From NCBI GenBank assembly GCA_949317995.1, contig OX439046.1:59809774-59873773 (forward strand): a DNA stretch of 64,000 nt. The letters run 5' to 3'. The notes beneath the pieces are model-generated. The model saw nothing but the letters and a program-made list of their open reading frames with translations. It did not search any database and was not told the origin of the DNA. Positions 55,036-64,000 of the stretch are shown piece by piece. The position numbers and the translations under genes were made by a program. This DNA comes from Acholoe squamosa (lineage: Eukaryota > Annelida > Polychaeta > Phyllodocida > Polynoidae). The first letter of the stretch is position 1; the number at the start of each line of letters is the position of its first letter.

Positions 55036-55466
55036 CGAATTTTATCTCACCTTGTGCCTTCCTTATGGCCGACACTCAAGGGTGAGAGGTCCTGTGGGTT
55101 GTATCCACACCAAAGTGAGATTACCCTTGCGCCGTTGTGCCTGGACCCTAGTCTAGGGGGGATGATGGTGACCGAATCTATGGGAAGATAGAAATCACGC
55201 CCCTACACATTTACTAAGGCAATGGTTCTTTAACATCCGTCACTACATAGGCATAGTGAGAGATGGACAGGCCTGTTTTAAGTCATTTGTCTGCCATGAC
55301 CGCCGAGAGACTTTCCAGCACAGCCTAGCCAGAGCAGGGAGGAACTCAAATGACACCTTACGGCGACGTTTGGAGCCACCACTGTGCCCTGGCCAGGCCG
55401 GGAACCGAACCCACGACCTTACGGCCCGTGAGCGGATGCATTACCGACTGTGCTATGCCTCCCGGC
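55036..55466 (-). mobile_element. tRNA-derived SINE, copy 1
   Basis: On the minus strand it starts with a tRNA-like head (55396-55466): A box TAGCACAGTCGG, B box GGTTCGGTTCC, outer stem GCCGGG. A body of about 360 bp follows and ends in the shared ...GGTGAGATAAAATTC tail. The 72-codon plus-strand frame inside it is incidental. Confidence 0.8.
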
Positions 55467-55492
55467 TTATCTAGGATGATTGATGATTGATT

Positions 55493-55567
55493 GAATTTTT
55501 ATCTCACCTCGTGCCTTGCTTATGGCCGACACTCAAGGGTGAGAGGTCCCGCGGGTTGTATCCACAA
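55493..55567 (-). mobile_element. SINE 3' fragment at duplication junction
   Basis: Only the tail part of the SINE remains; it stops abruptly at GTATCCACAAC where the second tandem unit begins. Confidence 0.7.
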
Positions 55568-55635
55568 CAGTAATTAGATTTTTAATCCGAAAGGGTTATA
55601 AGAGCCGGGATAAAAATGCAACTTTTAAGACACTA

Positions 55636-55860
55636 CCGTAATCTCCCGCGTATAAGGCGCACCCCCAACTAAGGGAGGCCTGTCCCACGTATAAGGCGCA
55701 CCCCTAAGGGCAGATTTTTGTTAATTTAGTACTGTTCTATAGTAAAAATACCCCCCCTATAAGGCGCACCCCAAACTCAAGGCAATGTCCCTCCCACGTA
55801 TAAGACTCAGCAGCATTTTGTTTGGCGTAAAAGACGCGCCTTATACACGGGAGATTATGG
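55636..55860. mobile_element. foldback family 2, copy D (duplicate of copy C)
   Basis: 225 bp flanked by TA, lacking one internal CGCGTATAAGGC word present in copy C. Confidence 0.83.
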
Positions 55861-55996
55861 TACTAACAGTGGGAAAATCTAAGACACTTTTTGGCCCATG
55901 TTGAATCCCATAGGTGTGAATTGTTCAATTTTCCTGCCCTTTTGGGCAGAGGTGGTGCAGAAAAATTGATGAATATAGGATGCTGCTGCTGCTGCT

Positions 55997-56434
55997 CGAA
56001 TTTTATCTCACCTTGTGCCTTCCTTATGGCCGACACTCAAGGGTGAGAGGTCCTGTGGGTTGTATCCACACCAATGTGAGATTACCCTTGTGGCGTTGTG
56101 CCTTGACCCTGGTCTAGTGGGGAGGGGGGATGATGGTGACCGAATCTATGGGAAGATAGAAATCATGCCCCTACACATTTACTGAGGCAATGGTTCTTTA
56201 ACATCCGTCACTACATAGGCATAGTGAGAGATGGACAGGCCTGTTTTAAGTCATTTGTCTGCCATGACCGCCGAGAGACTTTCCAGCACAGCCTAGCCAG
56301 AGCAGGGAGGAACTCAAACGACACCTTACGGCGACGTTTGGAGCCACCACTGTGCCCTGGCCAGGCCGGGAACCGAACCCACGACCTTACAGCCCATGAG
56401 CGGATGCGCTACCGACTGCGCCATGCCTCCCGGC
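55997..56434 (-). mobile_element. tRNA-derived SINE, copy 2
   Basis: Duplicate of copy 1. The tRNA-like head keeps both boxes (A box TGGCGCAGTCGG). Confidence 0.8.
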
Positions 56435-56461
56435 TTATCTAGGATGATTGATGATTGATTG

Positions 56462-56900
56462 AATTTTTATCTCACCTTGTGCCTTCCTTACGGCCGACAC
56501 TCAAGGGTGAGAGGTCCTGCGGGTTGTATCCACACCAAAGTGAGATTACCCTTGTGGCGTTTTGCCCGGACCCTAGTCTAATGGGGGGGGGGGGATGATG
56601 GCGACCGAATCTATGGGAAGATAGAAAGCATGCCCCTACACATTTACCGAGGCAATGGTTCTTTAACATCCGTCACTACATAGGCATAGTGAGAGATGGA
56701 CAGGCCTGTTTTAAGTCATTTGTCTGCCATGACCGCTGAGAGACTTTCCAGCACAGCCTAGCCAGAGCAGGGAGGAACTCAAACGACACCTTACGGCGAC
56801 GTTTGGAACCACCACTGTGCTCCGGCCAGGGGCGGGAACCGAACCCACAACGTTACGGCCTGTGAGCGGACGCACTACCGACTGCGCCACGCCTCCCGGC
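56462..56900 (-). mobile_element. tRNA-derived SINE, copy 3 (complete second SINE)
   Basis: Full-length, with head GCCGGGAGGCGTGGCGCAGT and a poly-G expansion near 56583. Confidence 0.8.
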
Positions 56901-57744
56901 TATCTAGGATGTGTGCGATGCTGACCATATATTTTTTTTTTTAGAAAGCCACAAATAAGGTGTGAAGAAAAGTAGAACATAACCCTAACATTGTATCATC
57001 AGATTTTGTTCTCCGTTTGAGCATTCCATCAATGTTGTGGCATGTTAGGGAATGAACATAAATCATAATATCATCTACACAAAGTTTGAGTATATCTTTT
57101 TGAGCCATCTTAATTCACCTAGATTCTCAAAAATGTAGAAATTGTCTAGTAGTGTCACCTAGTGTTAATTCCAAGAATCACTTTAAGACACAACACCAGG
57201 TGGCAGCAGCACTATACTATACAAGGAAGCTTTTTATAATGCTGCACATCTGAGTAAAACATGCCTTATACACTGGAGATTATAGTAATTCTGATTGATT
57301 TGGAGTGCATCATCCTGTGTATTGGTTGGATAGGCCTTTATTTAAGACCTGTTGACATGATGGAGCTTAACTCACCAAGAGAGAAGTTATTGGCCGATGA
57401 CGAGAATGTGAGTGATAATGGTGTACATGTATTTGCCCATAGGATTAAGTATTGATAATGACTATGCTCACCAAACCAAGTTGGTTAGGCTTTGCTTTAG
57501 AGGGGACATAAAAAAAAAGAGATTAGATGCCCTTTCGGGTTACCTGCATTGTACAATGCTATTCTATATTTATATAACTCCATCAGTATTTACATTATAA
57601 GCATATCTTTGTAGTAAATGTAACACTGATATGTGGTCCTAGTCATAATTCTAATGTTTTGGATAATTGAAATAAAAAAAGATCAGAAAATGAGAAGAAA
57701 ATAAAATGTATCAATGGGTATGACCTCTAAGACAGTGAATCCTG
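56901..57744. other. non-coding spacer
   Basis: No confident feature. A block at 57352-57412 has acceptor-like and donor-like edges but does not match the phase of the exon at 51550. Confidence 0.35.
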
Positions 57745-57815
57745 ACCAGAATCTGTAGTACAGTGGTTACATGTTTGACTGCCATGCAGGAGGTCTCAGG
57801 TTCGAATCCCACCCA
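57745..57815 (+). mobile_element. tRNA-Gly-like SINE head
   Basis: GTACAGTGGTTACATG, then GACTGCCATGCAGGAGGTC and a perfect B box GGTTCGAATCCC, resembling tRNA-Gly(GCC). The acceptor stem does not pair, so this is a SINE or tRNA relic and not a functional gene. Confidence 0.6.
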
Positions 57816-57879
57816 GTCTATAGGGGCCCACCTGCGCAGAAAAATGCGCAATGAACATTTCTATTATGCGAGCCAGCCA

Positions 57880-58049
57880 CCTTAAAGGGTGGCTGGCATG
57901 GAAAGTTAACAACATGGGTACCGATTCAAACAGCGATCATAAAATCGCGGGAACCAGCGGAAAAATCACGATGCCCTGATTGGTCAAGGGGTGATCACAT
58001 GACTTTTTAATGCGGGCATGCATTACCATGCCAGGGCCCCTTTAAGGGA
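57880..58049. mobile_element. 170-bp TIR element
   Basis: Imperfect inverted ends CCTTAAAGGGTGGCTGGCAT and complement of CCATGCCAGGGCCCCTTTAA. The left end overlaps a 10-bp hairpin, GCCAGCCACC and complement. Confidence 0.5.
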
Positions 58050-58065
58050 TAAGCCATATGCACTA

Positions 58066-58289
58066 CCGTAATCTCCCGTGTATAAGATGCGTCTTATACT
58101 TGAATCAGAAGCTCCCAGCACCTTGTATAGACATCCCAAAGTCTGGGTGCATCTTATATGCGAGTTTTTTTTTACTATAGAACAGTACTAAACCTTCGAA
58201 AATTCTCCCCTAGATGAGCCTTACAGGGTTTTCTTCAACTCAGGGTGCGTCTTATACGTGAGGTGCGTCTTATACGCGGGAGATTACGG
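58066..58289. mobile_element. foldback family 2, copy E
   Basis: 224 bp flanked by TA. Ends CCGTAATCTCCCGTGTATAA / complement. Core reads TTTTACTATAGAACAGTACT, inverted relative to copies C and D. Confidence 0.83.
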
Positions 58290-58442
58290 TAGTTACCATG
58301 AACCCTGCAAGTACACCCTTCTTTTACTCACCCAAGTTATCCTGAACTGTGATCATATGGGCATATCTACCACTATGGACCAAGGGACAGTGCGATATCA
58401 GTCATTTCTATATTTGAATTTTCAAGAAATCAGATATGCGAA

Positions 58443-58631
58443 GGGAGTGGTTATCTTCTAACAACAGGGGAGGGGTGGTGGTATTGGGGGGAGGGAGAAG
58501 CAAATTTCACCCTTTCTTAGTGAAATAGCCCGCACATAGCTGACCCCTCCAAGGGGAGGGCCAAATAAATTTTGACATGCCCGCCTGAAAATCCTGCACC
58601 CCTCCCCTAATGTTAAAAAATGACCACTCCC
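58443..58631. mobile_element. MITE family 1, copy 6 (short)
   Basis: GGGAGTGGTTATCTTCTAAC at the left and TTAAAAAATGACCACTCCC at the right, with a 189-bp interior of G/C runs. No clear duplication. Confidence 0.65.
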
Positions 58632-60274
58632 TACATGTTTCAACTTAAACTTGAAAATCAACAAATTATATGAAATAAGTTCATGCCATCATGATGCATT
58701 ATGAATCTCCCTCGTAGCCCAGTTCGTGAACTGTATTTCACAACTGAACTTAAATACTCCAGGAATACAACAAAATGGACTTATGTGAATAATGAATGGG
58801 TGGAGCATAGGATTGATCAATAATGTAAATATCTAATATAATTAATAACGATGACGGCAGGCTGTGGCAGGCCTGGACAGGAGTGCTCTAAGTTAACTGG
58901 TACTCTGAGTCACATTTCATGCTGTCCAACTCACACACAGCTGAGTCAATAGTGGCTGGAGGTCTCTGGTCACCTGTCCCTGCTCTATAGGACTCAGTAT
59001 GGAGGCCTTGTGGAGCCGCCATTTTGAATTTCGCTGGTTGAGGTAAAACCCCACTGATAAGACAAACCATGATGGGTACCTTGTCCCCGGTTAACACCCA
59101 CTTCCAGGGACATGCTGGTCCCATCTTAACAGTTCTTATCAGTGTGTGTAGCCGAAACCAGCTCCAGACCAGCTAGTGGCCAATACTCTGCTACTACCGG
59201 TAACTTAGTACCTGGCGTATAATGCATGGCTTTATATACATGTCCAGAAACCAATCTCAGTAGTATTCGCCTAAACTCGTGTGCCATATTGGCAAGGTAA
59301 ATTTGAAATTAATTGAGCAAGAATTATTGCCAAGAGTGCCTTTTTGAGTGGGGTTGCTTTATGCATGAGGCATACTGTGCTCCGATAAATTGAAATGTAT
59401 GGTGGAAAAGGGTCCAGTTTAGGTAAACAGTGCTACATCCGATAATAATTTTAGGTTTGTACACAATTAATTGATTATTAAAAAGGGGACAGCAATTCGC
59501 CGCAGAAATAACCAGGCAAGCACAACCAAATTTGCTGATATCGCCCGAAGGAGAATAAAAAATATTGCAAATTTGATAGAAAAGGGACATGGTGTAGACT
59601 AATTTAAGGATCGATGTGTCTTGGTTCATGTTAGGTGAGGAGGGGGTGAGGAGGGGTGAAACTTGGCCACAGTGCCTGACTTAGGGTTATATCTGGTCAA
59701 GTCTGTCCAGCATCCTTGACCTCGACAACCCCTACTAGAATGTTTATTCCTACCCATGAGTAGTAGATTGGGTTATGTGTAAAAATGACATCAGTTTCAA
59801 ATACATATTGTCCGTGCATGTAGTGTGCAAAGGTATGTGTTTTGGTTCACGTGAGGGTAAATTGTGGGTCTTTGATATGGGTGAGACAGGCTGAGGAGAT
59901 CTACATTGGGGTCAACCCAGTCACGACTATACTCCACCCCTACCCACCACCCCATACTTCTGACCCCTGAACTCTGACCTCTGAGCATCAACTTGCTATG
60001 GTTTTGCCAGGCCAAATGTCATTATAATTCATGCCAAGGTTCAAAATGATTACCACAAAATAGCTCTTTTAATATACAGAACCCTGACCCGTCGGTGTAA
60101 TGGAAATATTTGAACATTTCCATATGAATTATAGGCAGGGAATGAATTTTTGAAAGTGATACCCATTTATCACCATAATCTTAGCTATTTTTATTTAGAA
60201 TAAGGAAAGAAATACAGTTAAAAGAAGACGTACATCGACGTACATGTATAAAAGGTACATAGGAACTGTAATAT
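58632..60274. other. non-coding region
   Basis: A small inverted repeat (CACTGATAAGAC at about 59050 and GTTCTTATCAGTG at about 59130) encloses about 90 bp and may be a short TIR element. Nothing else recognised. Confidence 0.4.
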
Positions 60275-60472
60275 TTTGTGTATAGGACGCATCATGCGTG
60301 TACGGCACACCCTGAGTTGAATGAAAAGGTGCAACTAGGGCTTGATCTAGAGCAGTCTAGTACTGTTCTATAGTACAATATCCTCGCATTTAAGCCCCTA
60401 AAAGGCACAGGCAAATTCTGTAAGGCGCAACTAGGACTCATCCTTGCGTCTAGGTCGCACCTTAGATGCAAC
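60275..60472. mobile_element. foldback family 2, degenerate copy
   Basis: The core TAGTACTGTTCTATAGTA and degenerate TATAGGACGC/AAGGCGCAAC words remain. Confidence 0.5.
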
Positions 60473-60478
60473 GTTCAA

Positions 60479-60574
60479 TGTTACATGTAGTGTGACATGT
60501 TACATGTAGTGTGACATGTTACATGTAGTGTGACATGTTACATGAAGTGTGACATGTTACATGTAGTGTAACAT
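60479..60574. repeat. 19-bp tandem repeat, 5 units
   Basis: Units TGTTACATGTAGTGTGACA with one or two substitutions. Confidence 0.9.
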
Positions 60575-60879
60575 GCAAGCCCCCAGTGATACCAACAGAG
60601 CTTCCATTACTGGTAATGCCTGTCATGTTATAGTCAATACTCTCTATTATAAATTGACTACTGACGACGGTATCTACAGGTGACAGTGTTATCAACTCAA
60701 GGCCCACAGCTGTTACAAGTCAGACAGGGCATGATCTGTATATCTCTGACTGTACAGCACTTGCCAACCTGTGACAGGTGCTGGCAGTGACTATGTATTA
60801 GTGATCTGAAATGTTGTTACCAGTGACGACTGTAGTACAACTCGGATGTCATATTCATGACGTCATAGGATGGTGGGTT

Positions 60880-61015
60880 GGGGGAGGGGGTGGGGCATTG
60901 CATAAAAACAGTTGACACTAAGAGGGAGTGTAAAAAACATTTGCTCTCACCCCCTTTAGTGAACACCCCCTACATTACTATAGTACAAATGGGCGGGGGG
61001 GGGGGGTAAAATTAT
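60880..61015. mobile_element. possible degenerate MITE family 1 relic
   Basis: GGTGGGTTGGGGGAGGGGG, CCCCCTACATTACTATAGTA and a G-run recall the family interior; ends not found. Confidence 0.3.
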
Positions 61016-64000
61016 CAACATCTCTAACGAATATGGGGCAGAGGTAATCTTAACCCCTCTGCAGAGAAGGCTACTTAATATATAACCTCATCAGGGCACT
61101 GTCAGTTTGGATAGATTTCACTGATTGCATGTCTGTTGTATGTCTGAGACAGGCTATTCATACAATATATAAGGTACAGGTCCCTTCCCTTTTGACAGTT
61201 GAGCAGGCGTTGACCAGATCCACAGGGAGTCTTCAACTATTGTTCTGTCTACATTTGTGCTTTTGAGTAAGACCGTTATGGCCACAAACCAGGGTTCCTA
61301 AAATTGCTCAATATGTTCTTTGATAAATTAGATAGATACAATGATGCCTCTTCTTCTTGAAGTCCTGGGCAGTTATCACAGACACCTTTTGTGGTTTTGT
61401 TTAAGCCGATATAAAACCACCCTGGAGAGCCTGAGAATGAGGATTACTGCCCATGGAGGATGTCAGCAGGTGTGTAGTGGTGGTGTGTGTGATGGGTGAA
61501 GAGGGTAGGCAGGTGACCAACACAGCTACCCTCCTATAAGAAGCTCCTAGAACCCTCTTCCTAGACCTCCTCCGTAGGGGGGGGGGGGATAATGGAAGGT
61601 ATACATTTGTAGTCGATAAAAAGTATATTAACTTTTGGAAATATTGCTGTCAATATATCATAAACTACAGTGTCCACTCTCAGGGTATCCCAAACTATAT
61701 AGATAGTCCATATAATATCGTACCAAACCCATTTTCATCTTGCATTCAATGAAAGGTTAAAATCCCAGCATTTTCTAAATACATGTAGAACATTTTACAG
61801 GCTCACGCTTGCATAGTGTGGTTTAGTCACCTGAACCCTGGCCACATTATTGGCACGTGCCAGTTAGATAAATACATATGATACCTAGAGGCTATCCGAT
61901 TTTAATTAACCCCGTGTCCTCTACTTAACCATTGTGCCTGACATAGGCACGTTAACCATTACTCAATCGAGACTATCGTATTGCATTTTTGACATTATTA
62001 TAGTGCCAAAGAGCGGTGAATCCCTTTGTGACGTAATAAGGGGTGTTTCCTAATGGATGGGCTCTCATAGTTCCCCCACAGGTAATAGTTAGGATACACT
62101 ATGTTAGGTGTTACCTCCCCTCCCTCCTCCCCAGCATACACCAACACGCACCTGGTGTGTTACCTGACTGTCCAACCCCCCTTTCTCCTGCTGAATACGT
62201 TTCCATGACAACCTTCCATAGGTAAATAACATTACATATTGAACACGAGGTGCAGTATTGACCACTGGGGTGAAACAGGTGTAGTGTGCAACACCTCCTG
62301 GGTTATTTCACTTTGAAAGTTGCTGGGAAAAGATTTGAAAAAGAAATTTTTAAAATCCCACTTTGCAACAGCAATATCCAATATCTAAGAGAAATACGTC
62401 GGAATAGGTTCTCCTAGTACTTCAATCATATTCCTCGTCACCATTTATAGAACACGTTAGTTCTCTTTGTGAGATACCTATTGATTTTTCCTAGAAGGTT
62501 TCCAGTCCACCTGTTAATAGAGCTCAGGCTCGTCAATAAATACTTAATGTCTATGCCTCTTGTGTAGCCAGTGCCTCACAGGCCCAAACAGGTACCGGTA
62601 TATACAATTAATGTGATTGTATCAGAATTTTTGGTGGCAATCATTAAATATATATGTAAAGTTTCTGGAATAAGTGGAACTAGAATTAACATACTCTTTT
62701 GATAGATCATCCCTCCACAACTTTATAGATACATGTTATCAAATTTTATATCCGACCAACGACTTTCTCTGAGCATAGACCTTTTTTGACACAGGTCAAT
62801 CGAAAATGTCCGTACCTTTCAAAGCAAATTCAACACGCAGGACCCTAACAAAATTTCCATTTTTCTTCATAGTTAAAGCGCCGCAAATACCCCTCCCCCC
62901 CCCCCGAAAAAAAAAAAAAAGAAAGAAAGAAAGAAAACAACAGCAACAACAACAACAAACAAAATATTAAGGTAGGGCCAAATAGATAGGGTAGGTAGCA
63001 CACCCGAACACAGCATCTATTTTGGCCTAAGCTTTAAGTAGACTTTCTCCTAGGTTGTGATAATAAAATGTAATTGCATCCTATGCCCTATTACCTGCAC
63101 ACAGGCCGTAGAGCGTGTGTGTGCAGGGACAATAAAATTGGAAGGCTAATGGGAAACTACCGGCACCAACACTCCTTACTTAGGCATAATTACTGCATGA
63201 GTTTAATTATCACAGCTAATCTGTGTGTTTGTGTATCTCCCACATCTAAATTTGGGAAGTACCAAAATATCTGGGTACTTTAATTGCAATGCAGTACACA
63301 TCAATTGATAGGTTGGCCACGCCTCACCCTTTGGTCGCCATGGAAACATGTATACATGAATAAGGCACGTGTGACATTGCTGATGAAATGTGCAAGGCCA
63401 TTGTGTATCATGCTCTATCTTTTAAAAAGTGAAAACGACCGTTCAAAATTTGTAGTCAAAATGGAGGAGGGGCTAATGAGATCCCAGGGAAGAATACACA
63501 TCCTGGTCACAGACTGCAGTATAGCTCACCCGCTTTGGTCTGTCATGGTTTTCCCGTTCCCCCTACTGAACTAGTTCGGCTTCCTGTTTAGCATTAATAT
63601 TATACGTGCATATAGGCTACAACAATGCAATTGCATATTGGTGAAAATGTAGGCCTGTTTGCTTTGTCACATGCTGACTTCCATGTGTTTAGATTGGGGA
63701 TATGGATAATGATTAAGTCTTGTTTGTTTAGGTCGCCATTTATTGATCCATACTTTTGGGGCATTATTATAAACCTATACAAATAGAGTGTAATTAAAAT
63801 AACAATTGATAGGTTACAGCAAAGTTGACCTTTAATGGAGGTATGTTCTCTCTGTGTATTTCTAGGTTAATCAAGAAATTGCCTTCTGTTGCAAATACCT
63901 GTTTCATTTCATAAACCATCCCATAGACTATTTCACTGTGAGGCTACTGATATTTATGGTATCACCCACATGATTACCAACCTAGCCAAACCAAGGAACT
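61016..64000. other. non-coding region with simple repeats
   Basis: No coding frame supported. A compound microsatellite at 62890-62963 runs (C)n, (A)n, (GAAA)n, (CAA)n. Possibly intronic to the gene starting at 51550. Confidence 0.4.

Larger units (their letters stand above)
54595..56460. repeat. tandem duplication, unit about 973 bp
   Basis: 54595-55567 and 55568-56460 share the same order: AGTAATTAGATTTTTAATC, foldback element, (GCT)n, SINE, and the start of a second SINE. The junction at 55567/55568 lies inside the second SINE. TATCCA occurs at both breakpoints. Confidence 0.85.

Noticed and set aside
55256..55474. 72-codon ORF repeated at 56224-56442
   Set aside because: It is the antisense of a tRNA-derived SINE; the similarity comes from the SINE duplication.
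57352..57412. Second exon of the gene starting at 51550
   Set aside because: Splice-like edges, but the open frame needs phase 2 while the first exon ends in phase 1.

Overview
This is eukaryotic DNA, most likely from a marine invertebrate. It has a spliced, intron-rich gene on the minus strand (37058-48938), no bacterial-type operons, and every major class of animal retroelement. The words TACATGTA and CCGGTACCGG recur and a short-LTR copia element is present, which would fit a mollusc or another lophotrochozoan; that placement is an inference, not a proof.

Left half (1-35 kb), a transposon graveyard with young arrivals. A 19-bp minisatellite opens the window (1-233). A 5'-truncated LINE with a zinc-knuckle ORF and an (ATTGTA)n tail lies at about 1290-2188. 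A complete BEL/Pao element occupies 2214-11093 on the minus strand: two LTRs of 1022 bp that I could not tell apart, a CATCT target duplication, and an uninterrupted 2033-codon gag-pol. From about 13.2 to 34.7 kb there is a three-level nest. A decayed Ty3/gypsy element on the plus strand is split inside gag by a copia element on the minus strand (16436-28371, 163-bp LTRs, ATAAG duplication). That copia element is itself split inside gag-pol by a 6.3-kb LTR element (20260-26600, LTRs of about 1 kb, GCCT duplication) whose 4.3-kb interior has no recognisable protein, so it is LARD-like and non-autonomous. Removing each insert plus one copy of its duplication restores the interrupted reading frame, which confirms the boundaries. 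Downstream of its integrase the gypsy element carries an extra coding region with C2H2-like zinc fingers.

Right half (35-64 kb), host DNA. The clear gene is CMTR2, the cap-2 mRNA ribose 2'-O-methyltransferase. I resolve 14 coding exons (849 codons) with the methyltransferase tetrad K127-D263-K303-E340. Two introns hold minisatellites (32 bp x18 and 38 bp x13). About 2.4 kb upstream is a compact candidate bidirectional promoter (51407-51549). It lies between a 12-codon minus-strand exon, possibly a CMTR2 leader exon, and a 24-codon plus-strand first exon that resembles the N-terminus of ATF6-family transcription factors.

Repeats run through both halves. One is a G/C-run MITE family ending GGGAGTGG/CCACTCCC with TTA duplications. 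Another is a foldback family ending CCGTAATCTCCCGCG and flanked by TA. There are also tRNA-derived SINEs in a tandemly duplicated block (54.6-56.9 kb) and several smaller inverted-repeat elements. The last 5 kb holds only scattered simple repeats that I can support.
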